DNA from: Dechloromonas denitrificans
GTDB lineage: Bacteria > Pseudomonadota > Gammaproteobacteria > Burkholderiales > Rhodocyclaceae
Direction: 5' to 3'
Length of the DNA: 64,000 bases
Assembly (NCBI RefSeq): GCF_020510665.1
Contig: NZ_CP075187.1
Span: 1,570,501-1,634,500, forward strand
Both the position numbers and the translations under genes were made by a program. Of the stretch, positions 29,456 through 39,365 are shown piece by piece; positions within the stretch are counted from its first letter, which is position 1; every line of letters starts with the position of its first letter. The notes under the pieces are model-generated. The model ran no database searches, was not told the DNA's origin, and worked only from the letters and a program-made list of their open reading frames with translations.

Positions 29456-30156
29456 TGAGCGGTGCGACGGTTGCCGAGTTCATCGCCTATTGGGAAGGCG
29501 AGGGGCAGGCTTACGTCCGGCGTGGCGATTACGCCTGGATGGCCGCGCTGGTGCCGGGGCAACGCGTTCTGGAAATTGGCTGCGGCATCGGTTTTGGCAC
29601 ACAGGCGCTGGTCGACCGCAAGCTGGATGTGCTGGCGATTGATTCTCTGCCGGAATGCCTGTCCGCGACCGAAGCCCGGCTACAGGGCAGGGCGGCAACG
29701 CTGCTGCAGGTCGATTTGACCGCCCTGAGCGTCGAACAATGCGAACAGATCAAAAGCTTTGCCCCGGAAACGGTGGTTTGCTGGCTGATGGGCGCACCGG
29801 CCGATGTGACCGGTGCCAGCGCAAGCGATGCCGGGCGGGCCGTGGCAGCCTATCGTGAAAAAATTCACCGCAGCGTTGCCGAACTGGCCGCGGCCTTGCC
29901 GAGCGTGCAGGCGCTGCATCTGGTTGATCGCACCGCAATTGCCTGGCAGGCCAAGGACATCGGACGCGATACACTGGTCAGCTACCATGGCAGCAAAACC
30001 CTGCTCGACCTGCCATTGGCCGGTACGCGCAACAACGCGCTCTATCGCAAGCTGGGCGATAAGGTGACCGATCTGGCACCCCAGAGACATCTGCACCCTT
30101 CATTCAAGAATGTGGTGCCCGTGCTGGCTTCATTGCTGGCTGAAAGGAAGAAATAA
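29455..30156 (+). CDS. SAM-dependent methyltransferase of unknown substrate
   Basis: A 233-residue class I methyltransferase fold protein. The SAM loop is VLEIGCGIGFGTQA at about 38-51, with the acidic residue of motif II in LAIDSLPECLSA near 60-71. No substrate-binding signature is recognised. It lies between hpt and the methylthioinosine phosphorylase gene, sharing a base with the former's stop and separated by one base from the latter. The context suggests, but does not prove, a link with nucleoside or methylthio-purine metabolism. Confidence 0.65.
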   Translation: MSGATVAEFIAYWEGEGQAYVRRGDYAWMAALVPGQRVLEIGCGIGFGTQALVDRKLDVLAIDSLPECLSATEARLQGRAATLLQVDLTALSVEQCEQIKSFAPETVVCWLMGAPADVTGASASDAGRAVAAYREKIHRSVAELAAALPSVQALHLVDRTAIAWQAKDIGRDTLVSYHGSKTLLDLPLAGTRNNALYRKLGDKVTDLAPQRHLHPSFKNVVPVLASLLAERKK

Positions 30157-30157
30157 T

Positions 30158-30928
30158 ATGCTGGCAATTATCGGCGGTAGCGGTCTGACGACCCTTTCCA
30201 ATCTCGACGTTTCGCATCGCGAAGTCGTCCGCACGCCTTATGGCGAACCCTCCGGGGCTGTCGTTTTCGGCGAAATCTGCGGCAAGCCGGCGATGTTCCT
30301 GCCGCGCCACGGCTATGGTCACACCATTCCGCCGCACATGGTCAATTACCGCGCCAACCTGTGGGCGCTGCATCACCATAAGGCCACCGGCGTCATTTCC
30401 GTCGCTTCGGTCGGCGGTATACGCGGTGATCTGGAGCCGGGCGATATCGTTCTGCCGCACCAGATCATCGACTACACCTGGGGTCGCAAATCGACCTACT
30501 TTGATGGTGTCGGTACGCCGGTGACCCACATCGACTTTACCGAGCCTTACGACCGCGAACTTTGTCGTCGTATCCGCGAAGCTGGCGAGCAACTGGGGGT
30601 TGAAATGAAAGTCGGCGGTGTCTATGCCGCCACCCAGGGGCCACGCCTTGAAACCGCGGCCGAGATCAACCGTCTGGAGCGCGACGGGGCTGATCTGGTC
30701 GGCATGACCGGCATGCCGGAAGCGGCGCTGGCCCGCGAACTCGGTCTGCCTTACGCGGCGATCAACGTCATCGCCAATCACGCTGCCGGTCGCGGCAGCA
30801 GTGCCAACGGCATCCATTTCGAAAGCCTCGAAGTCGTCCTGCAAGAGGCGATGGGCCGCGTCCGTTCGGTGATCGAACGTCTGGTCGGTTGTCAGGACAA
30901 CTGCACGCCGCTCGGCTTGTCGGTTTAA
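30158..30928 (+). CDS. mtnP: S-methyl-5'-thioinosine phosphorylase
   Basis: A 256-residue nucleoside phosphorylase of the PNP/MTAP family. The N-terminal phosphate loop is IIGGSGL, with PRHG at 49-52, TQGPRLETAAEI at 159-170 and GMTGMPEA at 182-189. The overall pattern (PPHMVNYRANLWAL, HQIIDYT, THIDFTEPYD) is that of the Pseudomonas methylthioinosine phosphorylase. N207 in NHAAG stands where adenine-specific MTAPs usually have Asp, favouring a 6-oxopurine. The product hypoxanthine would feed Hpt, encoded just upstream. The ATG at 30158 has AAGGAAG upstream; an upstream in-frame start overlaps the previous gene and was rejected. Confidence 0.85.
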   Translation: MLAIIGGSGLTTLSNLDVSHREVVRTPYGEPSGAVVFGEICGKPAMFLPRHGYGHTIPPHMVNYRANLWALHHHKATGVISVASVGGIRGDLEPGDIVLPHQIIDYTWGRKSTYFDGVGTPVTHIDFTEPYDRELCRRIREAGEQLGVEMKVGGVYAATQGPRLETAAEINRLERDGADLVGMTGMPEAALARELGLPYAAINVIANHAAGRGSSANGIHFESLEVVLQEAMGRVRSVIERLVGCQDNCTPLGLSV

Positions 30929-30935
30929 GAATGAT

Positions 30936-30968
30936 CTGGCGGGCGGCTTGTCGCAAGTAGCCCGCCAG
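30936..30968. terminator. hairpin between convergent mtnP and glnD
   Basis: CTGGCGGGC and GCCCGCCAG form a perfect 9-bp stem with a 15-base loop, placed between the convergent stops. There is no T-run on either side, so it may work as a weak bidirectional terminator or simply block readthrough and 3' decay. Confidence 0.45.
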
Positions 30969-30985
30969 CGTGAACCAGCCGCCTC

Positions 30986-33544
30986 TTAAACCTTCAGTTG
31001 TTCCATCAGTTCGGTTTCGAGCCGGATGCGGCTGGCGCTTTCCTGCAGATCGCCGCCGCTGATCAGGAAAACGTCTTCGGCGCGTTCGCCGAGCGTGATG
31101 ATTTTGGCGGTGTGCAGATTTGCACCATGCGCGGCGAGTGCATTGGCCACGGTGTAGAGCAGGCCGGGGCGGTCGGCAGCCATCAGCGAGAGGATGAAGT
31201 GCGATCCTTTTTCATCGCTGCGGATGACGGCTTCCGGTTTGATCGGGAAGTGCTTCACCTGGCGCGACAGCCGGCCGCTTGATGGGGCTTCGGGCGGCGT
31301 CTGGTGAATCAGGCGCTGCTCCAGTTCGTGCTCGATATAGGCCAGCATTTCGCGGTTGTTGTCGCGTTTTTCAATGTCGAGCAGGACGAAGCTGTCGAGC
31401 GCGTAGCCGTGTGCCGTAGTGTGAATCTTGGCATCGACGATGCTGTAGCCGGCCCGGGCGAAGAAACCGACGACGCGGGCAAAGAGGTCAGGCTGATCCT
31501 GCGTGTACACCATGACCTGCAGCCCTTCGCCTTCCTGGTGCAGGCGGGCGCGGACGACGGGCTGGTTGTTGAATATCCGGTAGTGAAGGGCGCGGGTGTG
31601 CCAGGCAATTTCTTCAGCCGAGTGGCGCAGGAAATAAACCGTGTCGAGTTGCTTCCACAGGCGCTCATGCACGGTTGCCGAGAGGGCAAAGTAGCGCAGC
31701 AGGCGCATCGCTTCGGCCTGGCGTTCGGCGATGATGCCTTGCGGTGCCGGTGCTTCGCCCTGGCTGAGGTGATGCAGCGTTTGATAGTAGAGATCGGCGA
31801 GCAGTTTGCCTTTCCACTGGTTCCAGACTTTCGGGCTGGTGCCGCGAATGTCGGCGTGAGTCAGCAGATAGAGTGCGGCCAGGTGACGGGCATCGCCGAC
31901 CAGGCGGCAAAAATTGGCAATGACGTCCGGGTCGGAGAGGTCTTCTTTCTGGGCGACTTGCGACATCGTCAGATGGCTGCGAACCAGCCAGACAACCAGT
32001 TCGGTATCTTCGTTGTCGAGGCCGTGCGATTTGCAGAACTCTTCGGCGTCGACCGTGCCAAGCAGCGAGTGGTCACCGCCGCGGCCCTTGGCGATGTCGT
32101 GGAAGAGGGCGGCGATGTAGAGCAGCCAGGGACGGTCGAGTTCGCTCATGACGCGCGAACAGAGTGGATATTCGTGGGCGAATTCGCTCATCGTGAAGCG
32201 GCGGATGTTGCGCAGGACTTGCAGAATGTGCTGATCGACGGTGTAGACGTGGAACAGGTCGTGCTGCATCTGGCCGACGATGCGGCCAAAGTTCGGCAGA
32301 TAGGCGCCGAGGATGTCGAGCTGGTTCATCCGGCGGAATTCGTGCACGACGCCGCGTTCGCTCTGGAACAGCTTGAGGAAGGCCGAGCGGTTGATCGGGT
32401 CGGCCCGGAACTCCGGGGTGATCAGCTCGCGGGCACGCCACAGGGCGCGCAATGTGCGGGCGGTCATGCCGTGCAGTTCGGTGTTTTCCTGCATGACCAG
32501 GAAACAATCGAGAATCGATTCCGGCTGGCGGGCAAACAGGGTTTCGTCACGGATATCGAGCAGGTTGCCGATGGTCTGGAAATCATCGTCCAGGCCTTGC
32601 GGCATCTGCTCGTTTTCCGGCGCGAGGGCGGCACCGATGTTCTGCAGCAGGATGGTGTTGAGCAGCGTGACCGCCTTGGCATTGCGGTAGTAGCCCTGCA
32701 TCAGCTGTTCCGAGGCGCGCCGCGCTTCATTGGAAGCCAGGCCGAATTGGGTGGCCAGCGTATTCTGGTAGTCGAAGAGCAGGCGATCTTCGCGCCGGCC
32801 GACGGTGAAATGCAGGTGAATGCGCAGGTGGCGGAGATATTCCTCGCACTGCTCGGCGTGTGCCATTTCTTCGGCGGTCAGGAAGCCGTATTTTTCCAGG
32901 TCAGCCCAAGTGGTGCCGTAACCGGCGGCTTGAGCAACCCAGAAAATGACCTGCAGGTCACGTTGACCGCCGGGCGACTCCTTGCAGTTGGGTTCGAGGC
33001 TGTAGGGGGTTTCGTTGAAGCGCAGGTAGCGCTCCTGCTGCTCAAGACGCTTGGCTTCGAAGAACACCAGCGGATCGAGATTGCCGCGCAGGCGCTTTTG
33101 AAAGGTCGAGAACAGCTTTTCGTTGCCGGTCAGCAAGCGAGCTTCGAGCAGCGCGGTCTGGACGGTGATGTCGTTGCCTGCTTCGTCCAGGCACTCCTGG
33201 ATGGTCCGGACGCTGTGGCCGATTTCCAGGCCGATGTCCCAGAAATAGCCAATCAGGCGTTCGAGTTTTTCCTGGAGTTGGGCATTGGGTTCCTGCGGCA
33301 ACAGGATCAGCAAGTCGATGTCGGAGGCCGGGTAGAGCTCTCCGCGGCCATAGCCGCCAACGGCAGCCAGTGTCAGCGTAGCCGGAAAATCCTGCGCCTG
33401 CCACAGCCGGGTCAGTACGCTATCGACCTGGTTGCTGCGAGCATGCAGCAAGGCGAGCGCGTCGCCGTCCCTGGCATAGTTTTCCTGCAGGGTTTTGCGA
33501 AAGGCTTTGACTTCTTCGCGCAGGGCGCCGACATCGATGCTCAT
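30986..33544 (-). CDS. glnD: bifunctional PII uridylyltransferase/uridylyl-removing enzyme
   Basis: An 852-residue GlnD, the glutamine sensor that uridylylates and deuridylylates PII proteins to control nitrogen assimilation. The nucleotidyltransferase motif is GGYGRGEL (63-70) with DID at 75-77. An HD domain is seen at [14 protein letters not shown] in the middle (uridylyl removal), and two C-terminal ACT domains ([19 protein letters not shown], then [17 protein letters not shown]) bind glutamine. The start ATG at 33544 shares one base with the map stop (TAATG on the minus strand). A longer frame upstream runs back into map and was rejected. glnB is not in the window. Confidence 0.96.
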   Translation of the reverse strand: MSIDVGALREEVKAFRKTLQENYARDGDALALLHARSNQVDSVLTRLWQAQDFPATLTLAAVGGYGRGELYPASDIDLLILLPQEPNAQLQEKLERLIGYFWDIGLEIGHSVRTIQECLDEAGNDITVQTALLEARLLTGNEKLFSTFQKRLRGNLDPLVFFEAKRLEQQERYLRFNETPYSLEPNCKESPGGQRDLQVIFWVAQAAGYGTTWADLEKYGFLTAEEMAHAEQCEEYLRHLRIHLHFTVGRREDRLLFDYQNTLATQFGLASNEARRASEQLMQGYYRNAKAVTLLNTILLQNIGAALAPENEQMPQGLDDDFQTIGNLLDIRDETLFARQPESILDCFLVMQENTELHGMTARTLRALWRARELITPEFRADPINRSAFLKLFQSERGVVHEFRRMNQLDILGAYLPNFGRIVGQMQHDLFHVYTVDQHILQVLRNIRRFTMSEFAHEYPLCSRVMSELDRPWLLYIAALFHDIAKGRGGDHSLLGTVDAEEFCKSHGLDNEDTELVVWLVRSHLTMSQVAQKEDLSDPDVIANFCRLVGDARHLAALYLLTHADIRGTSPKVWNQWKGKLLADLYYQTLHHLSQGEAPAPQGIIAERQAEAMRLLRYFALSATVHERLWKQLDTVYFLRHSAEEIAWHTRALHYRIFNNQPVVRARLHQEGEGLQVMVYTQDQPDLFARVVGFFARAGYSIVDAKIHTTAHGYALDSFVLLDIEKRDNNREMLAYIEHELEQRLIHQTPPEAPSSGRLSRQVKHFPIKPEAVIRSDEKGSHFILSLMAADRPGLLYTVANALAAHGANLHTAKIITLGERAEDVFLISGGDLQESASRIRLETELMEQLKV

Positions 33545-34344
33545 TAGCCGATCCAGTCCGGTTTCGGGCGGCAGCCAGCCGACAGTGTCATGATTTCGTA
33601 GCCGGTGGGTGTGACCAGCAGGGTGTGTTCCCACTGTGCCGAAAGGCTGCGATCCTTGGTGACAATGGTCCAGCCATCATTCATCTCACGAATGGCGGCT
33701 TTGCCGGCATTGATCATCGGTTCGATGGTGAACATCATCCCGGCCTCAAGGCGTGGGCCGGTACCGGTCTTCCCGTAATGCACGACCTGCGGGTCTTCGT
33801 GGAAGTTGGCCCCGATGCCGTGACCGCAGAATTCGCGAACGACTGAGTAGCCGTTCTTCTCGGCGTGCTTCTGGATGACTGCGCCAATATCGCCCAGGAA
33901 GGCGCCGGGCCGGACAACCGAAATTCCCAGCCACAGGCATTCGAAGGTGATTTCGCAAAGCCGCTTGGCCTGGATCGAGCCTTCACCGACGATGAACATC
34001 CGGCTGGTGTCGCCGTGGTAACCGCTCTTGATCGTCGTGATGTCGAGATTGACGATGTCGCCGTTCTTGAGCACGCGGTCGCTCGGCACACCGTGGCAAA
34101 CTTGCTGGTTGATCGAGGTGCAGATCGACTTGGGATAAGGGTCGTAGCCTGACGGTGCGTAGTTGAGTGGTGCGGGAATGCAATCCTGCACATTGACCAT
34201 GTAGTCGTGGCAGAGGCGGTCGAGTTCTTCGGTGGTGACGCCGACCTTGACGAAAGGCTCGATGTAATCGAGAACTTCGGAGGCGAGGCGCCCGGCGACG
34301 CGCATTTTTTCGATTTCTTCAGGCGTCTTGATGCTGATGCTCAT
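33544..34344 (-). CDS. map: methionine aminopeptidase, type I
   Basis: A 266-residue metalloprotease that removes the initiator methionine. The five metal ligands fall in the expected places: D in [20 protein letters not shown] (two), H in EFCGHGIG, E in TIEPM, and E in SAQWEHT. The start at 34344 gives [15 protein letters not shown], the family N-terminus; the open frame extends far upstream into sequence antisense to rfbD but is not protein-like. It lies directly upstream of glnD on the same strand. In E. coli map is divergent from rpsB; here rfbD has come to lie between them. Confidence 0.97.
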   Translation of the reverse strand: MSISIKTPEEIEKMRVAGRLASEVLDYIEPFVKVGVTTEELDRLCHDYMVNVQDCIPAPLNYAPSGYDPYPKSICTSINQQVCHGVPSDRVLKNGDIVNLDITTIKSGYHGDTSRMFIVGEGSIQAKRLCEITFECLWLGISVVRPGAFLGDIGAVIQKHAEKNGYSVVREFCGHGIGANFHEDPQVVHYGKTGTGPRLEAGMMFTIEPMINAGKAAIREMNDGWTIVTKDRSLSAQWEHTLLVTPTGYEIMTLSAGCRPKPDWIG

Positions 34345-34462
34345 GGCTGTTCTATCAAACGTTTGGGGAAGTCCCAAGGATAAAGGATGCCTCCTGTTTC
34401 TCAAAGCAAGGGGCGCCTTGTAATGGCATACTTCCGGCCTTTCAAGAACGCAGGTGGTGACG

Positions 34463-35374
34463 ATGAGTATTCTGCTGCTCGGCAAGGATGGCCAGGTCGG
34501 CTGGCAATTACAGCGCTCGCTCGCGCCGCACGGCAAGGTTGTTGCCTGCGGTCGTGCCGAGTGCGATCTGGCAGATCCCGAGCAGATTCGCGCAGTTGTC
34601 CGGGCGGTCCGTCCGGGAGTGATTGTCAATGCGACGGCCTATACCGCAGTCGACAAGGCTGAGTCCGAACCTGCGCTGGCACGCCGGATCAATGCCGAAG
34701 CGCCGGCTATTCTGGCAGAAGAGGCGTTGCGGCTTGATGCGTTGTTGGTCCATTACTCGACCGATTACGTGTACGACGGACGCAAGAGCTCCGCCTATGT
34801 CGAGTCCGACCCGACAGCACCGCAAAGCGTCTATGGACATACCAAGCTGGCTGGCGAGGAAGCAATTCGGGCGGCAGGAGGCAAGTCACTTATTTTTCGT
34901 ACCAGCTGGGTATTTGGCGCGCGCGGCAATAATTTCGTCAAAACGATTTTGCGTCTCGCCCGTGAGCGTGACTCCCTGGGTGTGGTTGATGACCAGGTCG
35001 GCTCGCCGACACCGGCGGCGCTGATTGCTACGGTCACTGGTATTGCCTTGGCGATGACGCGTTGCGGTCAACGGCTCGAAAAGGGCGAAAACCGTCTTTA
35101 TCATCTGGCCGCGGCGAATCCGGTGAGTTGGCATGCGTTTGCGACGACGATTCTTCAGTTGGCCGAGCAGATGCCAGGATTCGTTTTGCGCCTCAAACCG
35201 GATGCTATTCGTGCGATTACGACGCCGGAATATCCGACGCCAGCCGTGCGGCCGGCCAATTCGCGGCTCGACTGCGCTCGCCTGGAGTCCGACTTTGGCT
35301 TGCAGATGCCCGACTGGCAGCCCTATCTGGCGCGCATGCTGCAGTTGCTGGCACTCAAGCAAAATGGTTATTGA
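34463..35374 (+). CDS. rfbD: dTDP-4-dehydrorhamnose reductase
   Basis: A 303-residue SDR that makes dTDP-L-rhamnose in the last step of the Rml pathway. The NAD(P)-binding loop GKDGQVGWQL is at about 7-16, NATAYTAVDKAE near 57-68, and STDYVYDG plus the catalytic YGHTK lie around 97-130. The ATG at 34463 has AGGTGG six bases upstream; in-frame GTG codons at 34454 and 34457 were not chosen. rmlA, rmlB and rmlC are absent from the window, so this is a lone copy placed between map and the rpsB leader. Confidence 0.92.
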   Translation: MSILLLGKDGQVGWQLQRSLAPHGKVVACGRAECDLADPEQIRAVVRAVRPGVIVNATAYTAVDKAESEPALARRINAEAPAILAEEALRLDALLVHYSTDYVYDGRKSSAYVESDPTAPQSVYGHTKLAGEEAIRAAGGKSLIFRTSWVFGARGNNFVKTILRLARERDSLGVVDDQVGSPTPAALIATVTGIALAMTRCGQRLEKGENRLYHLAAANPVSWHAFATTILQLAEQMPGFVLRLKPDAIRAITTPEYPTPAVRPANSRLDCARLESDFGLQMPDWQPYLARMLQLLALKQNGY

Positions 35375-35376
35375 GC

Positions 35377-35405
35377 TTTAAAGTCGACGGTTCTGCTGCT
35401 ATAAT
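35377..35405 (+). promoter_or_regulatory. promoter of the rpsB-tsf operon
   Basis: TTTAAA at 35377-35382 as -35 (4 of 6 matches), a 17-base spacer and a perfect TATAAT at 35400-35405. It begins two bases after the rfbD stop and would give an rpsB leader of about 150 bases. Confidence 0.65.
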
Positions 35406-35412
35406 CGTCAGG

Positions 35413-35555
35413 TTTTTCTGGGCGGGAATGCCCGAAAAAACAGGTCGTATGCGTGGTGCATGCGATCAAATCCACACATCCGCCGATTAAGGGTGTTTGC
35501 CAATTTATTGATTTGGCAGGCGTTTCTGGCGGGTGGAGGTTTAACCCTTAAGGAG
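35413..35555 (+). promoter_or_regulatory. structured 5' leader of rpsB (candidate S2 autoregulatory site)
   Basis: The leader can form three hairpins. The first is 35413-35439: a T5C arm with one bulged T, GGGC, loop GGGAAT, GCCCG and A-run. The second is 35447-35463: GTATGC, loop GTGGT, GCATGC, with one wobble. The third is 35498-35518: TGCCAA, 9-base loop, TTGGCA. AAGGAG at 35550-35555 is the ribosome binding site. In E. coli, S2 represses rpsB-tsf through the leader of its own mRNA; a similar function here is inferred from position and structure, not from a matched consensus. Confidence 0.5.
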
Positions 35556-35562
35556 TTTTACT

Positions 35563-36312
35563 ATGTCCGTTACCATGCGCGAAATGCTGGAAGCCGGTGT
35601 CCACTTCGGTCACCAAACCCGTTTCTGGTCCCCCAAGATGGCCCCGTATATCTTCGGTGCCCGCAACAAGATTCACATCGTCAACCTCGAAAAGACCCTG
35701 GCTAAGTACAACGAAGCCATGGCTTTCGTGAAGAAGCTGTCCGCCAATCGCGGCAACATCCTGTTCGTTGGCACCAAGCGTCAAGCTCGCGAAATCCTCG
35801 CTCAGGAAGCCCAGCGCGCTGGCGCACCGTTCGTTGATCAGCGTTGGCTCGGCGGCATGCTGACCAACTTCAAGACGGTCAAGACCTCGATCAAGCGTCT
35901 GAAGGATATGGAAATCGCCGTTGAAGCCGGTGAAATCGAACGTATGCCGAAGAAGGAAGCGCTGACCTTCCGTCGCGAAATGGAAAAGCTGCAGAAGTCT
36001 ATCGGCGGCATCAAGGATATGGCCGGCCTGCCGGACGCTATCTTCGTTATCGACGTCGGCTACCACAAAATTGCCATTACCGAAGCTGAAAAGCTGGGTA
36101 TCCCGGTCATCGGCGTGGTTGACACCAACCACTCTCCGGAAGGCGTTTCCTACGTTATTCCGGGTAACGACGACTCTTCCCGCGCTATCCAGTTGTACGC
36201 CCGCGGCGTGGCTGATGCCATCCTCGAAGGCCGTAACCAGGTGGTTCAGGAAATTGTTGCTGCTGGTGGCGACGACGAGTTCGTCGAAGTCCAGGAAGAA
36301 GCAGCGCAATAA
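35563..36312 (+). CDS. rpsB: 30S ribosomal protein S2
   Basis: A 249-residue S2 of the small subunit, needed for S1 attachment. The N-terminal [18 protein letters not shown], then [21 protein letters not shown] and [10 protein letters not shown] are family signatures. Codon use is strongly biased, as expected for a highly expressed gene. The C-terminus is acidic ([13 protein letters not shown]). It is followed by a hairpin and then tsf, the usual rpsB-tsf pair. Confidence 0.98.
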   Translation: MSVTMREMLEAGVHFGHQTRFWSPKMAPYIFGARNKIHIVNLEKTLAKYNEAMAFVKKLSANRGNILFVGTKRQAREILAQEAQRAGAPFVDQRWLGGMLTNFKTVKTSIKRLKDMEIAVEAGEIERMPKKEALTFRREMEKLQKSIGGIKDMAGLPDAIFVIDVGYHKIAITEAEKLGIPVIGVVDTNHSPEGVSYVIPGNDDSSRAIQLYARGVADAILEGRNQVVQEIVAAGGDDEFVEVQEEAAQ

Positions 36313-36321
36313 GGTTGCAAT

Positions 36322-36348
36322 GGCGGGGCGCTAAGCTCCGCCTGTTTT
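36322..36348 (+). terminator. attenuator-like hairpin between rpsB and tsf
   Basis: GGCGGGGC and GCTCCGCC form an 8-bp stem (one G-T pair) with a 5-base loop, followed by TGTTTT. A partial terminator in this spacer would lower tsf relative to rpsB, and a similar element is known between these genes in E. coli. The T-run is short, so readthrough is expected. Confidence 0.6.
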
Positions 36349-36367
36349 AAAAGCTCAGGAGAATAAT

Positions 36368-37267
36368 ATGGCAGCAATTACCGCAGGCATGGTGGCAGAA
36401 CTGCGCGGCAAGACCGACGCACCCATGATGGAATGCAAGAAGGCGTTGACCGAAGCTGATGGCGACATGGTCAAGGCTGAAGAGATCCTCCGCGTCAAGC
36501 TGGGCAACAAGGCCTCCAAGGCTGCTGCCCGTATCGCGGCTGAAGGTATCGTTGCAGTCAGCATCAGTGCTGACGGCAAGACCGGTGCCATGATCGAAGT
36601 TAACAGCGAAACCGATTTCGTTGCCAAGAACGACGAATTCATCGCGCTGGCCAACGGCAGTGCCGCCCTGGTTGCCAGCAACAATCCGGCTGACGTCGCA
36701 GCTTTGTCGGCTCTGCCGATGGGCGAAGGCACGGTCGAATCGACCCGTTCCGCTCTGGTTGGCAAGATTGGCGAAAACATGACGATCCGTCGTTTTGTCC
36801 GCTTCGAAGCCAAGGGCAAGCTGCAGTCGTACATCCACGGTGGCGCCAAGGTTGGTGTCGTGGTTGATGTGATCGGTGGTGATGAACAGTTGGGCAAGGA
36901 TCTGGCGATGCATATCGCTGCATCCAAGCCGAAGTCCCTGGATGCCTCCGGTGTCTCCGCTGACCTGCTCGACACCGAGCGTCGCGTTGCCATCGAAAAG
37001 GCCCGCGAAGCCGGCAAGCCGGAAGCGATGCTCGAAAAGATCGCCGAAGGTACCGTTCAGAAGTACCTGAAGGACGTGACCCTGCTGGGTCAAGTGTTCG
37101 TCAAGGCTGAAGACGGCAAGCAAACCATCGAGCAGCTGCTCAAGGCCAAGGGCGCTTCCGTCGCTGGCTTCAGCCTGTTCCTGGTTGGTGAAGGCATCGA
37201 AAAGAAGGTTGACGACTTCGCTGCTGAAGTTGCCGCTCAAGCTGCTGCCGCTGCTGCCAAGAAGTAA
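36368..37267 (+). CDS. tsf: translation elongation factor Ts
   Basis: A 299-residue nucleotide-exchange factor for EF-Tu. The N-terminal UBA-like domain ([19 protein letters not shown]) is followed by the TDFV motif at 82-85 ([12 protein letters not shown]) that inserts into EF-Tu, and the core subdomains with a C-terminal helix. The Ala-rich end is typical. GGAG lies upstream as the ribosome binding site. It is 55 bases after rpsB and 20 before pyrH. Confidence 0.98.
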   Translation: MAAITAGMVAELRGKTDAPMMECKKALTEADGDMVKAEEILRVKLGNKASKAAARIAAEGIVAVSISADGKTGAMIEVNSETDFVAKNDEFIALANGSAALVASNNPADVAALSALPMGEGTVESTRSALVGKIGENMTIRRFVRFEAKGKLQSYIHGGAKVGVVVDVIGGDEQLGKDLAMHIAASKPKSLDASGVSADLLDTERRVAIEKAREAGKPEAMLEKIAEGTVQKYLKDVTLLGQVFVKAEDGKQTIEQLLKAKGASVAGFSLFLVGEGIEKKVDDFAAEVAAQAAAAAAKK

Positions 37268-37286
37268 GTAATCAAGGAATAACGCC

Positions 37287-38003
37287 ATGACCGCACCCAA
37301 GTACAAGCGCATTCTCCTGAAACTCTCCGGCGAGGCCCTGATGGGCAATGACGCCTACGGCATCAATCCGCAAGTGATTGCGGGTATTGTCGCGGAGATC
37401 AAGGGGGTGTCTGACATGGGTGTGGAAATTGGCGTCGTGATTGGCGGCGGCAACATCTTTCGCGGCATGGCCGGTACGGCCACCGGGATGGATCGCGCTA
37501 CCGCCGATTACATGGGCATGATGGCCACGGTAATGAATGCCATGGCCTTGTCCGATGCCATGCGCCAGGGTGGTTTGAACGCCCGCGTGCAGTCGGCGTT
37601 AAATATTGAACAAGTAGTTGAGCCTTATATCCGCGGCAAGGCGATTCGCTATCTCGAAGAAGGTAAGGTCGTCATCTTCGGTGCTGGAACCGGCAACCCG
37701 TTTTTTACAACCGATACCGCTGCAGCACTGCGCGGCTCGGAAATCGGCGCGGAAATCGTGCTCAAGGCCACCAAGGTGGACGGTATTTATTCGGCTGACC
37801 CGAAAAAAGACCCATCGGCCACGCGTTATGACAAGATCAGCTTCAATGAGGCGATCTCCAAGAATCTGGCGGTGATGGATGCAACCGCTTTCGCGCTTTG
37901 CCGCGATCAAAAATTGCCGATCAATGTATTCTCCATTTTCAAGTCCGGCGCGCTGAAGCGCGTGGTCTGCGGTGAAGATGAAGGTACGCTGGTCTATTGC
38001 TGA
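37287..38003 (+). CDS. pyrH: UMP kinase
   Basis: A 238-residue hexameric UMP kinase of the amino-acid-kinase fold (UMP to UDP). The features are [10 protein letters not shown] near the N-terminus, GGGNIFRG at 53-60, ATVMNAMAL in the UMP site and [15 protein letters not shown] in the ATP site. The length is normal. It is part of the tsf-pyrH-frr run, with frr beginning 11 bases after its stop. Confidence 0.98.
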   Translation: MTAPKYKRILLKLSGEALMGNDAYGINPQVIAGIVAEIKGVSDMGVEIGVVIGGGNIFRGMAGTATGMDRATADYMGMMATVMNAMALSDAMRQGGLNARVQSALNIEQVVEPYIRGKAIRYLEEGKVVIFGAGTGNPFFTTDTAAALRGSEIGAEIVLKATKVDGIYSADPKKDPSATRYDKISFNEAISKNLAVMDATAFALCRDQKLPINVFSIFKSGALKRVVCGEDEGTLVYC

Positions 38004-38014
38004 GGGAGAACAAG

Positions 38015-38572
38015 ATGATTGCTGAACTCAAGAAAACTGCCGAAGGCAAAATGCTCAAAACCCTGGAGTCGCTCAAGAACGATCTCCAGAAAATCCGTAC
38101 CGGTCGCGCCCATGTGGGCCTGCTTGACCACGTTCAGGTCGATTACTACGGCTCGATGGTGCCGGTAAATCAGGTCGCCAACGTGACCCTGGTTGATGCA
38201 CGTACGATCGGCGTACAGGCTTGGGAAAAAGGTATGGCACAGAAGGTCGAGAAGGCCATTCGTGACTCCGATCTGGGTCTGAATCCGTCATCGCAGGGCG
38301 ATCTGATACGCGTCCCGATGCCGGCGTTGACCGAAGAGCGTCGCCGTGACCTGATCAAGGTTGTCAAGACCGAAGGCGAGGCTGCCAAGGTGGCGATTCG
38401 CAATCTACGTCGCGATGCCAACAATCACCTCAAGGATGCGCTGAAGAAGGGCGAAATTCCTGAGGATGACGAGCGTCGCGCTCAGGACGACGTACAGAAG
38501 CTGACCGATAAATCCATTGCTGAAGTCGACAAGATGCTCGCCGCGAAAGAGGCCGAGCTGATGCAGGTTTGA
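38015..38572 (+). CDS. frr: ribosome recycling factor
   Basis: A 185-residue RRF that, with EF-G, splits the post-termination ribosome. The N-terminal [19 protein letters not shown] and the later [20 protein letters not shown] and RRDANNHLK are the usual signatures. The ATG at 38015 follows GAGGGAG; an upstream in-frame start at 37997 overlaps pyrH and lacks a site. It is followed after 31 bases by uppS. Confidence 0.97.
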   Translation: MIAELKKTAEGKMLKTLESLKNDLQKIRTGRAHVGLLDHVQVDYYGSMVPVNQVANVTLVDARTIGVQAWEKGMAQKVEKAIRDSDLGLNPSSQGDLIRVPMPALTEERRRDLIKVVKTEGEAAKVAIRNLRRDANNHLKDALKKGEIPEDDERRAQDDVQKLTDKSIAEVDKMLAAKEAELMQV

Positions 38573-38603
38573 GTCGTTTGCTGACTCAGTCGGTTTCGAC
38601 TTG

Positions 38604-39365
38604 ATGGCACTATTCTCCAGTTCGACACGTCAGGTTCCCGAGGCGGCTGCCGTTCCACGGCACGTCGCCGTTATCATGGATGGCAATGGCCGCTGGGCCA
38701 AAAAACGCTTTTTGCCGCGCGTTGCCGGTCATGTCAAAGGCGTCGAACTGGTTCGCGAAATGGTTCGCGCCTGTCTTGAGCGCGGCATCCAGCACCTGAC
38801 CCTGTTTGCATTTTCATCTGAAAACTGGCGTCGACCGCAGGACGAGGTTTCCCTGTTGATGCAGCTTTTCGTCAAGGCGCTCGAGCAGGAAGTCGAGAAG
38901 CTGGATCGAAATGGTGTCCGGTTGCGGATTATTGGTGATCTTTCGCCCTTTGATGCACGCCTCCGGCAGTTGATTCTCGATGCGCAGGACAAGACTGCAG
39001 TTAACACTCGCCTTGAACTGACGATTGCGGCCAATTATGGTGGTCGCTGGGACATCATGCAGGCAGTTAATCGCATGCTTGCGGCGCAGCCGGAAAAACA
39101 CGCTGGCTGGACAGAGGCTGATCTGGAACCTTGGTTGTCGATGAGCTACGCGCCGGAACCGGATCTTTTCATTCGCACTGGCGGCGAAGAGCGAATCAGT
39201 AATTTTCTCCTCTGGCAATTGGCGTACACCGAGCTTTATTTCACGCCGACACTCTGGCCGGATTTCAACACTGCTGAATTTGACAAGGCGATAGCTTCCT
39301 ATCAGCAGCGCGAACGCCGTTTCGGTCGAACCAGCGAGCAGCTGGTGGAAAAAAACAATGCTTAA
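38604..39365 (+). CDS. uppS: undecaprenyl diphosphate synthase
   Basis: A 253-residue cis-prenyltransferase making the C55 carrier lipid for peptidoglycan and O-antigen. The catalytic D26 lies in [15 protein letters not shown], and the substrate regions [11 protein letters not shown] and [22 protein letters not shown] are complete. The ATG at 38604 is used; a TTG one codon earlier is also in frame. It overlaps cdsA by 8 bases. Confidence 0.97.
   Translation: MALFSSSTRQVPEAAAVPRHVAVIMDGNGRWAKKRFLPRVAGHVKGVELVREMVRACLERGIQHLTLFAFSSENWRRPQDEVSLLMQLFVKALEQEVEKLDRNGVRLRIIGDLSPFDARLRQLILDAQDKTAVNTRLELTIAANYGGRWDIMQAVNRMLAAQPEKHAGWTEADLEPWLSMSYAPEPDLFIRTGGEERISNFLLWQLAYTELYFTPTLWPDFNTAEFDKAIASYQQRERRFGRTSEQLVEKNNA

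Noticed and set aside
31304..33547. A 747-codon open frame on the plus strand, antisense to glnD
   Set aside because: glnD has all its domains in the other frame; the antisense product has no recognisable motifs and no ribosome binding site.
34345..34629. N-terminal extension of the map reading frame by 95 codons
   Set aside because: The extension reads antisense to rfbD, is rich in Arg, Ser and Thr with no homology, and the family start [13 protein letters not shown] has its own ATG at 34344.
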